Assembly: GCA_948543815.1 (NCBI GenBank)
Contig: CAOVHW010000011.1
Coordinates: 1-24,116 of the forward strand
Origin: an uncultured Eubacteriales bacterium
GTDB taxonomy: Bacteria > Bacillota > Clostridia > Lachnospirales > CAMVHY01
DNA: 24,116 nucleotides
Direction: 5' to 3'
Below the pieces are notes generated by a model. The model was not told the DNA's origin. It saw nothing but the letters and a program-made list of their open reading frames with translations, and ran no database searches. The translations under genes were made by a program, and so were the position numbers. Of the stretch, positions 15,021-22,417 are shown piece by piece (position 1 is the first letter of the stretch; each line of letters opens with the position of its first letter).

Positions 15021-16991
15021 TTAAAATGAAATAGTTGTCGAACCGAGATACGATGAATTTCCATCCGCATCAATTATATAAATTTGATATTCGCCCGCAT
15101 TTTCCTGCGTAATATTAAATTTCAATGGCAATTCATTGACATTAACATCTGAGTTGTAAAAAACTTCCGAACCACCAGCACCATTTCTTAAAATTTTTAA
15201 CTTGAATGTTTGTAAATCTTCGGGAATATTTGCAGGATCAACTGTTAAAATTTTTGTTTTTTCAGGTTCATTTGACGTTATTTTTTCTGTTGGAGTAACT
15301 GTTGGCGTTGATGGATGTCCACTACTTACGACAAAATTTATAACTGTTTGCGCTTGAACTTCCTGTCCCGCTATTATCGTCTGAGTTATAACCGTTCCCA
15401 GCGGATATTTATTGCTTTCAGATTTTGTAACTGCACCAACAATTAAATCCGAACTCTGCAATTTTATTTTTGCTTCAGCTTCAGAGAGTCCAATAATATT
15501 TGGGACAATAACATTTTTAATCTCCTGGCCTTTACTTACATATAAAACAACGTCGGCGTTATCATCAATAGTTGTTCCAACACCAGGATTTTGACGAATC
15601 ACAACATTATTCGGGACGCTCGAACTATATTCATAAACTTCTTCAACATTAAATGAATATTCTTTAAGCACATCGTATGCATCAAACAAATCTTTATTTT
15701 GAACATACGGCATAGAAACTTGCGCGGCCCCCAAGCTTATTTTTACATCAATTGTATCGCCTTTATACAAGTTATCGCCTTGCGAATAATTTTGGTTTGA
15801 AATTTTTCCTTTTTCAACATCATTGCTATATTCACTACCAATTTCTTTTATTTTAATACCAAATTCTTTTGCAATTTCACGCGCTTCATCTAAATTTTTT
15901 CCTATCAACTGCGGGACTTCAACTTGTTTATGTGTAAAAAGTATTTTATACCCAAAAAATGAAATGAAGAAAATAATTACTAGTGAAGTCAAAACGGCAG
16001 CGATAACAATTTTTTTATCGCTTTCAACCTCATTCACTTCATACTCAAATTCATAATTATCATTTTCGTTATTTGTTTCTTTTTTGATTTTTGCAATGTC
16101 ATCAGAACTTAACTGAAGTGTCGGCGATTCATTTAAACCAATTTCGTTTGTATTTTTGACAACTTGTTTTGTCAATGCACTTTTTAAATCATTTCCCATA
16201 TCTTCCGCACTATCATATCTTTTTGACGCAAATTTTTCTGTTGCACGCGTAACAATTTTCTGCAATCTATCACTTACTTGGCTGTTAAAAATTCGCATAT
16301 CTGGTAAAAAATCATTTATTTGTTTAATTGCAACCGCAACCGGCGTATCACCATCAAAAGGTAATTGCCCCGTCGCCATCTCAAAAATTATCAAACCCAA
16401 TGAATAAATATCGCTTTTGAACGTAACATAGCCTCCTTTTGCCTGTTCGGGCGAAAAATAATGAACCGAACCCATCGTATTATTTGCAATGGTAATTGTT
16501 TTTGCACTTGCCGCCTTTGCTATCCCAAAATCGGTAACTTTTACAACGCCATTCGCCGTTACTAAAATATTTTGTGGCTTTATGTCACGATGAACAATAT
16601 TATTTTCGTGAGCATGCTGTAACGCTGAAGCAATTTGTATCGCAACGCCTAATGTTTCATCGTTGCTAAACGGTGCACGGCGCCGAATAATTTCTTTGAG
16701 CGTAACACCATCTATATATTCCATCACAATGTAATAAACCAAGCCGTCATGTCCAACATCATAGACATTTACGATATTTGGATGAGAAAGGCTTGCGGCC
16801 GCACGTGCTTCAACGTCAAAACGTTTTATAAAATCTATATCCTTAACATATTCCGCACGCAAAACTTTAAAAGCCACAGTACGACTAAGTTTACGATCGC
16901 GCGCTTTATAAACAAGTGACATACCGCCAGACGCAATCGGTTCAATAATTTCGTAACGATTTGAAATAATCACACCGGGTTTAATTTTCAT
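15021..16991 (-). CDS. prkC: PASTA-domain Ser/Thr protein kinase (PrkC/Stk type)
   Basis: This is a transmembrane Hanks-type kinase of 656 residues. The cytoplasmic kinase domain (about 12-270) has the GGMSLVYKA loop (22-30), K42 (VAFKVL), HRDIKPQN (134-141), DFG (154-156) and 'GSVHYFSPEQA'. One TM helix (about 328-352) follows, then three PASTA repeats (about 357-421, 426-488, 494-557), which bind peptidoglycan fragments in this family. After a Thr/Pro-rich linker an extra beta-rich tail (about 596-656) ends the protein. The start ATG 16991 has GAGGT at good spacing and overlaps the phosphatase gene by 11 bp; an upstream start would lack support. The phosphatase/kinase pair controls growth, wall synthesis or spore germination in Bacillota. 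Confidence 0.95.
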   Translation of the reverse strand: MKIKPGVIISNRYEIIEPIASGGMSLVYKARDRKLSRTVAFKVLRAEYVKDIDFIKRFDVEARAAASLSHPNIVNVYDVGHDGLVYYIVMEYIDGVTLKEIIRRRAPFSNDETLGVAIQIASALQHAHENNIVHRDIKPQNILVTANGVVKVTDFGIAKAASAKTITIANNTMGSVHYFSPEQAKGGYVTFKSDIYSLGLIIFEMATGQLPFDGDTPVAVAIKQINDFLPDMRIFNSQVSDRLQKIVTRATEKFASKRYDSAEDMGNDLKSALTKQVVKNTNEIGLNESPTLQLSSDDIAKIKKETNNENDNYEFEYEVNEVESDKKIVIAAVLTSLVIIFFISFFGYKILFTHKQVEVPQLIGKNLDEAREIAKEFGIKIKEIGSEYSNDVEKGKISNQNYSQGDNLYKGDTIDVKISLGAAQVSMPYVQNKDLFDAYDVLKEYSFNVEEVYEYSSSVPNNVVIRQNPGVGTTIDDNADVVLYVSKGQEIKNVIVPNIIGLSEAEAKIKLQSSDLIVGAVTKSESNKYPLGTVITQTIIAGQEVQAQTVINFVVSSGHPSTPTVTPTEKITSNEPEKTKILTVDPANIPEDLQTFKLKILRNGAGGSEVFYNSDVNVNELPLKFNITQENAGEYQIYIIDADGNSSYLGSTTISF

Positions 16992-17724
16992 GGTGCACCT
17001 CACAAATTAAAATTACAGATATATTGTCCAAACCACCTTTTTCATTGGCGGCATTAATAAAATTTGAAGCTGCTGAATCAAATTGTGAATTATTTGTAAT
17101 AGAAAAAATTTCGTTGTCATTCAAAGATGATGACAAACCATCCGAACAAATTAAAAACCGATCAGCAAAATCATAATTGCATACAAAAGCATCAACCTCA
17201 AGATTTTTATCAATACCGACTGCGCGAGTAATGACATTTTTTTGAGGATGATTCTTCGCTTGTAGTAATGTAAGTTTCCCCGTTCGAACCATTTCATTGA
17301 CATAAGTATGGTCGACGGACAATTGCTTAATTGACGAACTATTAATCAAATAAATTCTGCTGTCGCCAACATGAACACAATAAGCCTTTTGATTTACGAA
17401 AGTACAAGCAGAAAAAGTTGCCCCCATACCGTAGCAATCAGAATCAGCTTGAGATTTTTGATAGACGCACGAATTTGCAAAATGTAGCGCATTAACCAAA
17501 AAATCTAAAATAAAGTTTTCACTTTCAAAATTATTTTCAGTAACATAATTTACGAATGAATCAATAGCTAAAGAACTAGCAATTTCACCAGCCTTATGCC
17601 CACCCATTCCGTCAGAAACTATATACAAATTTGGAAGCATGCCAACGCCAAAATCATTTAAATAAATAGAATCTTCATTGATATCACGGACTTTACCACG
17701 ATCCGTTTTGCCAACCGAAATCAT
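16981..17724 (-). CDS. prpC: PP2C-family Ser/Thr phosphatase (PrpC/Stp type)
   Basis: This 247-residue metal-dependent phosphatase presumably reverses the action of the kinase encoded directly downstream. Visible motifs are RDINED (13-18), SDGMGGHKAGE (37-47) with metal-binding D38, 'VGDSR', 'LLICSDGL'-like RFLICSDGLSS, and the C-terminal GGLDNISVI with another metal Asp. ATG 17724 is chosen because GCAGGTT lies just upstream and the N terminus then begins at the family-typical 'ISVGKTDRGKVR'. The longer frame from 17769 lies inside rlmN. It sits 2 nt after the rlmN stop and overlaps the kinase start by 11 bp. Confidence 0.95.
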   Translation of the reverse strand: MISVGKTDRGKVRDINEDSIYLNDFGVGMLPNLYIVSDGMGGHKAGEIASSLAIDSFVNYVTENNFESENFILDFLVNALHFANSCVYQKSQADSDCYGMGATFSACTFVNQKAYCVHVGDSRIYLINSSSIKQLSVDHTYVNEMVRTGKLTLLQAKNHPQKNVITRAVGIDKNLEVDAFVCNYDFADRFLICSDGLSSSLNDNEIFSITNNSQFDSAASNFINAANEKGGLDNISVILICEVHHEN

Positions 17725-17726
17725 AA

Positions 17727-18743
17727 TTATAACCTGCCCTCTAAGAAAGAATTTTTCAACTGTCCACACGCCGCATTTATATCACTGCCCAAACTTTTAC
17801 GAAATGTAACCGTAATATTATGTGCTCTCAAAATTTTTTGAAACTCATAATGACCAGAACTTTTTTTGAAATTATTTGATTCATTAAGCGCAATCAAATT
17901 TACATGAAAGCGACTATTAATTAAATTTGCCAACTCAATTGCATTTTGTGGACTATCATTAAAATTTTTTATCAGTACGTATTCAAAAGTAATTCGACGT
18001 CGAGTTTTTTTGAAGTAAAAATCACATGTTTTTATTATATCATTAATTGAATATTTATTTGCAATAGGCATAATTTTTTTACGTAGTGAATCATTTGGCG
18101 CATGAAGCGAGATCGCCAAAGTAATCTGTAAATTTTCAGCAGCAAGCTTATAAATTTTTTCAACTAATCCACAAGTTGACAAAGTAATATGACGTTGACC
18201 GATATTTATTCCGAACGGCGAATTTATTATTCTAATAAATTTCAACACATTTTCGTAATTATCAAGTGGCTCGCCGCTACCCATCAAAACGATATTTGAA
18301 ACAGGCGCAATTTTATTTGCCAAATAAACTTGCGATGCAATTTCGCCTGCCGATAAATTTCTTTTCAAACCATGAGTTTTTGACGCGCAAAATTGACAAT
18401 TCATTCTACAACCAACTTGTGTTGAAACACAAACAGTATTGCCATAGGAATATTGCATCAAAACAAATTCGATAATATTTCCGTCGTGCAGTTGCAATAA
18501 AAATTTAATTGTTCCGTCATCGCAAATTAACTTTTTTAAAATTTTTACGTGCGGTAAAAAAAATTTTTCATCTAAAATTTTACGAAGCTCGAGTGAAAGA
18601 TTTGTCATTTGTTCAAAACTATTTACATTTTTTTTGTTTACCCATTCAAAAATTTGTTGTGCACGAAATTTTTTTTGACCAATTGACATCAAAATTTCTT
18701 CAAGCTGTGGAATTTCAAGCGAAGTTATATCAATTTTATCCAT
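17727..18743 (-). CDS. rlmN: 23S rRNA / tRNA adenine-C2 methyltransferase RlmN
   Basis: This radical-SAM enzyme methylates C2 of A2503 in 23S rRNA and A37 of some tRNAs. The 338-residue product shows the 4Fe-4S motif C112-xxx-C116-xx-C119 (CRMNCQFC), the 'MGSGEPLDN' SAM region, and the two mechanistic cysteines C105 and C326 (AACGQL), which correspond by spacing to C118 and C355 of the E. coli enzyme. All parts needed for activity are therefore present. The start has AAAAGGAAAAG before ATG 18743. It lies 16 bp after uvrA and 2 bp before the phosphatase gene; the rlmN-phosphatase-kinase order is common in Bacillota. Confidence 0.96.
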   Translation of the reverse strand: MDKIDITSLEIPQLEEILMSIGQKKFRAQQIFEWVNKKNVNSFEQMTNLSLELRKILDEKFFLPHVKILKKLICDDGTIKFLLQLHDGNIIEFVLMQYSYGNTVCVSTQVGCRMNCQFCASKTHGLKRNLSAGEIASQVYLANKIAPVSNIVLMGSGEPLDNYENVLKFIRIINSPFGINIGQRHITLSTCGLVEKIYKLAAENLQITLAISLHAPNDSLRKKIMPIANKYSINDIIKTCDFYFKKTRRRITFEYVLIKNFNDSPQNAIELANLINSRFHVNLIALNESNNFKKSSGHYEFQKILRAHNITVTFRKSLGSDINAACGQLKNSFLEGRL

Positions 18744-18759
18744 AAACTTTTCCTTTTGA

Positions 18760-21576
18760 TTATAAATTTTTGGCTAAATATTTTCCTGTCAAAGATTTTT
18801 TATTTTTGGCGATTTTTTCCGGCGTTCCACACGCAACAATATTTCCACCTTTATCGCCACCGCCCGGCCCTAAATCTATAATGTAGTCAGCAGTTTTTAT
18901 CAAATCCAAATTGTGTTCAATTACCAAAACAGTATTGCCAGCGTCCGTTAATTTTTGCAAAATATCAATCAATTTGTGGACATCATAAATATGTAAACCG
19001 GTTGTCGGCTCATCCAAAACATACAAAGTTTTGCCGGTAGAACGCTTTGATAATTCCGTCGCTAATTTTACACGTTGAGCTTCACCACCAGAAAGTGTCG
19101 TAGACGATTGACCAAGTTTTATATACGCAAGCCCAACTTCTTTTAGTGTCAAAAGTTTATTTTTAATGCGTGGATGTGCGTCAAAAAATTCAATCGCTTC
19201 GTCAACTGTCATATCCAACAAATCTGAAATCGTTTTACCCTTATATTTTATCTCCAACGTTTCGGCATTATAGCGTTTGCCATTGCACTCATCACATTTT
19301 ACATAAACGTCCGGCATAAATTGCATTTCAATTTTTATGATACCGTCACCCATGCAATTTTCACAGCGTCCACCTTTAACATTAAAACTAAATCTACCTT
19401 TGTCATAGCCACGAATTTTTGCCTCAGGTACGCTTGCAAATAATTCACGTATTAAATCAAACAATCCGGTATAAGTTGCAGGATTTGAGCGTGGAGTTCG
19501 ACCAATTGGCGACTGGTCAATATTTATTATTTTGTCAAGCTTTTCAATTCCCTCGATACATTTATGCGTACCAGCCTTAACTTTTGCATGATTTAAATCG
19601 CGTGCAAGACTTTTGTAAAGTATTTCATTCACGAGCGTACTTTTTCCCGAACCAGATACACCTGTTACGCACGTAAAAACTTTCAACGGAATTTCAACAT
19701 CAACATTTTGCAAATTATTTTCGCACGCACCAACAATTTTTATTTTGTCGATAAATTTTCGGCGTTTTTTCGGAACTTCAATTTTCATTTCGCCACTTAA
19801 ATATTTACCTGTAATCGAATTTTTTGCGTCAATAATTTTTGACGGCGCACCGCAATATAAAACTTCGCCACCATAAACTCCAGCATACGGTCCAATATCA
19901 ACAATATAATCCGCCGCCACAATCGTATCCATATCGTGTTCGACAACAATAAGCGTATTGCCAATTTCATTTAACTTTTTCAACGTCTTTATCAATTTAT
20001 AGTTATCATGCTGATGTAAACCAATACTTGGCTCGTCAAGAATATAAATCACGCCAATTAAACCACAACCAATTTGCGTAGCCAAACGTATTCTTTGTGC
20101 TTCGCCGCCTGATAAAGAACGTGCAGATTGTGATAATGTCAAATAATCCAAACCAACATTTTGCAAAAACAAAACACGCGCCATTATTTCTTTTAAAATC
20201 GGTTGCGCTATTTTCTCCTGATTAGCTGTAAGCTGTAAGCCTTCAAAAAATTTATTCATATCGCAAATAGGAATCGAACTGACTTCGTAAATATTTTTCC
20301 CGCCGACAGTAACAGCTAAAAGTTCTTTCTTTAATCTTTGACCGTTACATGCCGGACAAGTTGTATTTGTCATTAAACTTTCATATTCTTGGCGCATAAA
20401 AGCTGACGAAGTTTCATTATATCTTTTTCGCATAATATTAATTAAGCCGTCGAATTTATATTCATAATTTTGATGTTTGCCAAATCTACCGACAAAACTT
20501 ATTTTATATTTAGTATTGTCGCCATTCATAAGAATATTTTTTGCGTTTTGCGGTAAATTTTTATACGGCGTATATAAATCAAAATTATATTTTTCTGCGA
20601 GCTTTCGTAAAATCGCTTGCGCAATACTTTGGTCATTATTGACTGACAGCCATCCCGGAACATTAATCGCGCCTTCGATAAGTGATAAATTTTCATTTGG
20701 AACAAGTAAGTCTGGGTCGAATTCACTTTTAAAACCTAAACCAGAACATTCTGGACAAGCACCAAATGGATTATTAAATGAGAAAGAGCGTGGCTCAATT
20801 TCTTGGATATTAATTTGGCAATCAGGACATGAAAAATTTTGACTGAATGCTAAAATTTTATCCTCGTACTCAATATTGATAAGACCGTCAGATAATTTTG
20901 ATGCAGTTTCAAGTGAATCAGTTAATCTTTTTTTTACATCATTACGAATTATCAAACGGTCGACAACTATTTCAATAGAATGTTTTTTAGTTTTAGCTAA
21001 TTTTATTTCTTCATCTAATTCATAGATACGATTATCGATTTTTACGCGTACATATCCATTTTTACGAATATCCTCTAATAATTTTACATGCTCACCTTTT
21101 TTATCACGAATAACTGGCGCCATAACTAAAATTTTTGTACCTTCAGGTAAATTTAAAATTTGCGAACAAATTTGCGTAATAGATTGCTTTTTCACTACTT
21201 TCCCACATTTTGGACAATGTACTATTCCTACTCGTGCGAATAAAAGTCGTAGGTAATCATAAATTTCGGTAACGGTCCCAACAGTTGAACGTGGATTATA
21301 ACTCGTAGTTTTTTGGTCAATTGAAATTGTAGGAGAAAGTCCCTCAATAAATTCGACTTTAGGTTTATCAAAACGTCCTAAAAATTGACGAGCATATGAC
21401 GATAATGATTCAGCATAACGCCGTTGGCCTTCAGCATAAATCGTATCAAATGCAAGTGATGATTTCCCTGAGCCACTAAGTCCCGTAAAGACAATAAATT
21501 TATCACGTGGTAATTCTAAATTTATATTTTTAAGATTGTGCTCACTCGCACCTTTTATAATTATATTGTTTCGCAT
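18760..21576 (-). CDS. uvrA: Excinuclease ABC subunit A
   Basis: UvrA is the damage-recognition ATPase of nucleotide excision repair and loads UvrB on lesions. The 938-residue product has both ABC modules: first Walker A GLSGSGKSS (32-40), second GVSGSGKST (about 640), two LSGGEAQR signatures, and zinc fingers including CPKC...CPDC and CENC...CDEC. The length is normal. The start ATG 21576 is favoured because GAGG lies 7 nt upstream; a GTG at 21591 would extend it by five residues but includes that ribosome binding site. It is the first gene of the minus-strand series that runs to 9038. A TATAAT lies about 40 nt upstream. Confidence 0.97.
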   Translation of the reverse strand: MRNNIIIKGASEHNLKNINLELPRDKFIVFTGLSGSGKSSLAFDTIYAEGQRRYAESLSSYARQFLGRFDKPKVEFIEGLSPTISIDQKTTSYNPRSTVGTVTEIYDYLRLLFARVGIVHCPKCGKVVKKQSITQICSQILNLPEGTKILVMAPVIRDKKGEHVKLLEDIRKNGYVRVKIDNRIYELDEEIKLAKTKKHSIEIVVDRLIIRNDVKKRLTDSLETASKLSDGLINIEYEDKILAFSQNFSCPDCQINIQEIEPRSFSFNNPFGACPECSGLGFKSEFDPDLLVPNENLSLIEGAINVPGWLSVNNDQSIAQAILRKLAEKYNFDLYTPYKNLPQNAKNILMNGDNTKYKISFVGRFGKHQNYEYKFDGLINIMRKRYNETSSAFMRQEYESLMTNTTCPACNGQRLKKELLAVTVGGKNIYEVSSIPICDMNKFFEGLQLTANQEKIAQPILKEIMARVLFLQNVGLDYLTLSQSARSLSGGEAQRIRLATQIGCGLIGVIYILDEPSIGLHQHDNYKLIKTLKKLNEIGNTLIVVEHDMDTIVAADYIVDIGPYAGVYGGEVLYCGAPSKIIDAKNSITGKYLSGEMKIEVPKKRRKFIDKIKIVGACENNLQNVDVEIPLKVFTCVTGVSGSGKSTLVNEILYKSLARDLNHAKVKAGTHKCIEGIEKLDKIINIDQSPIGRTPRSNPATYTGLFDLIRELFASVPEAKIRGYDKGRFSFNVKGGRCENCMGDGIIKIEMQFMPDVYVKCDECNGKRYNAETLEIKYKGKTISDLLDMTVDEAIEFFDAHPRIKNKLLTLKEVGLAYIKLGQSSTTLSGGEAQRVKLATELSKRSTGKTLYVLDEPTTGLHIYDVHKLIDILQKLTDAGNTVLVIEHNLDLIKTADYIIDLGPGGGDKGGNIVACGTPEKIAKNKKSLTGKYLAKNL

Positions 21577-21616
21577 TAGTAAACCTCGCACTAAAAAAAA
21601 TATTTAAGCATAAAAT

Positions 21617-21622
21617 ATTATA
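21617..21622 (-). promoter_or_regulatory. -10 element of the promoter for the uvrA series
   Basis: On the minus strand TATAAT lies at 21622-21617, preceded at 17 nt by a poor -35 (TATACT). It is the only promoter-like site I can point to ahead of the long gene series. The same stretch read on the plus strand has TATAAA at about 21642, which may serve the divergent membrane-protein gene, but I do not consider that assigned. Confidence 0.4.
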
Positions 21623-21679
21623 ACGCAAAATAAAATTAGAGTATAAAAAATAAAAAAAGTTGGTGATATGAATCGAAAT

Positions 21680-21688
21680 AAAAAAAAA
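21680..21688 (+). repeat. 9-A homopolymer that breaks the start of the membrane gene
   Basis: Nine consecutive A residues follow an ATG at 21668, which is preceded by GGTGAT. Read as written, that ATG gives only seven codons before TAA. If the run had eight A residues, the frame would continue as MNRNKKNNIVTEEKKLLTIL into the downstream membrane protein without interruption. Confidence 0.75.
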
Positions 21689-21713
21689 TAATATAGTTAC
21701 GGAAGAAAAAAAA

Positions 21714-22070
21714 TTGCTAACTATATTGTGTGCTATCGCTATCGCTTTCGCAATTACTGCTATTGTTTTTATCGGCTATGCTATCCTTATTACTTATACA
21801 AATGTAACTGAAAAATATTTATCATTAGTAATAACGACAACAAGTATAATTTCAATAACAGTAGCCGGATTTGACGTAGCTAAATCTTCAGAAAGTAAAG
21901 GATGGTTATGGGGAATACTCGCCGGTATAATTTATGCAATAGTTTTGACAATAATAGGAGTAATCGTGGCAAACAAAATAGTTCTGTCATCACAAACTTT
22001 TATGCAATTTTTACTTGCTGCAGCAAGTGGCGGCGCCGGCGGTATTATCGGTATAAATTTTAAAAAATAA
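21714..22070 (+). CDS. TIGR04086-type small membrane protein, 5' end possibly frameshifted
   Basis: The 118-residue frame begins at TTG 21714 and encodes about four hydrophobic helices: a first near residues 3-28, a second with 'VITTTSIISITVAGFDVAKSS', a third around 'GWLWGILAGIIYAIVLTIIGVI', and a last with 'LLAAASGGAGGIIGINFKK'. The 'GWLWG...G..Y' and 'GGAGGIIGIN' parts fit the uncharacterised TIGR04086 family of Bacillota membrane proteins; its function is unknown. The TTG start has GGAAG 8 nt upstream, but it begins directly inside the first helix. Removing one A from the 9-A run at 21680-21688 joins this frame to an ATG at 21668 and supplies a basic cytoplasmic N terminus (133 residues in total). 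That suggests a sequencing error, a recent mutation or a slippage switch. Confidence 0.7.
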   Translation: MLTILCAIAIAFAITAIVFIGYAILITYTNVTEKYLSLVITTTSIISITVAGFDVAKSSESKGWLWGILAGIIYAIVLTIIGVIVANKIVLSSQTFMQFLLAAASGGAGGIIGINFKK

Positions 22071-22125
22071 ATCGTTAATTATTTTTTACTTTTCTTGAAA
22101 TAAAAGTAACAAAATAACTTTAACA

Positions 22126-22161
22126 AAAAAATCTTTGTGTGATTTCACACAAAGATTTTTT
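22126..22161 (+). terminator. Rho-independent terminator after the membrane-protein gene
   Basis: A 16-bp perfect stem (AAAAAATCTTTGTGTG, 22126-22141, with CACACAAAGATTTTTT, 22146-22161) closes an ATTT tetraloop. The right arm ends in six T residues and more T-rich sequence follows. It lies 55 nt after the stop at 22070. The A-rich left arm means it could also work on the minus strand. Confidence 0.88.
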
Positions 22162-22175
22162 GTAAAGTTTTTTTG

Positions 22176-22199
22176 GTTCTTTTTTTCCAAAAAAAGAAC
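22176..22199. repeat. Second hairpin: poly-T/poly-A inverted repeat
   Basis: GTTCTTTTTTT (22176-22186) pairs over 11 bp with AAAAAAAGAAC (22189-22199), with only CC between, so the actual loop takes up one more A-T pair. It directly follows the strong terminator and may be a back-up terminator or an unrelated palindrome. Confidence 0.5.
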
Positions 22200-22317
22200 T
22201 GTTCTAAAAATCGCTCCAAAAATTACATATCATAAAAGATCTGAGAAAAGAGAATATTAATGTGAAGTAAATAAAAACTTTTGAAAACAAAATTTTCCTG
22301 TCGGAAATAAAAAAAAT

Positions 22318-22346
22318 TTGACATAAAAATTTATTTATAGTAACAT
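22318..22346 (+). promoter_or_regulatory. Consensus promoter of the secreted repeat protein
   Basis: A perfect -35 box TTGACA (22318-22323) is followed after exactly 17 nt by TAACAT (22341-22346). The expected transcript start, near 22353, leaves a leader of about 65 nt before the ATG at 22418. The leader has ACGTA pairing weakly with TACGT just before the ribosome binding site. A perfect TTTCC/GGAAA dyad lies 10 nt upstream of the -35 box and could be an operator. Confidence 0.8.
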
Positions 22347-22417
22347 ATTTGAAACATTTGCTTTGTATTTAAAAAATACGTTGCCATTATTGTTTTTTTA
22401 CGTAAGGAGGAATAATT

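Larger units (their letters stand above)
22071..22417. other. 347-bp intergenic region
   Basis: This gap holds the strong terminator (22126-22161), a second A/T hairpin (22176-22199), a small dyad TTTCC-TGTC-GGAAA (22294-22307), a consensus promoter (22318-22346) and a leader of about 65 nt ending in AAGGAGG. I see no open frame of useful length and no recognisable RNA gene between 22200 and 22290. Confidence 0.7.
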
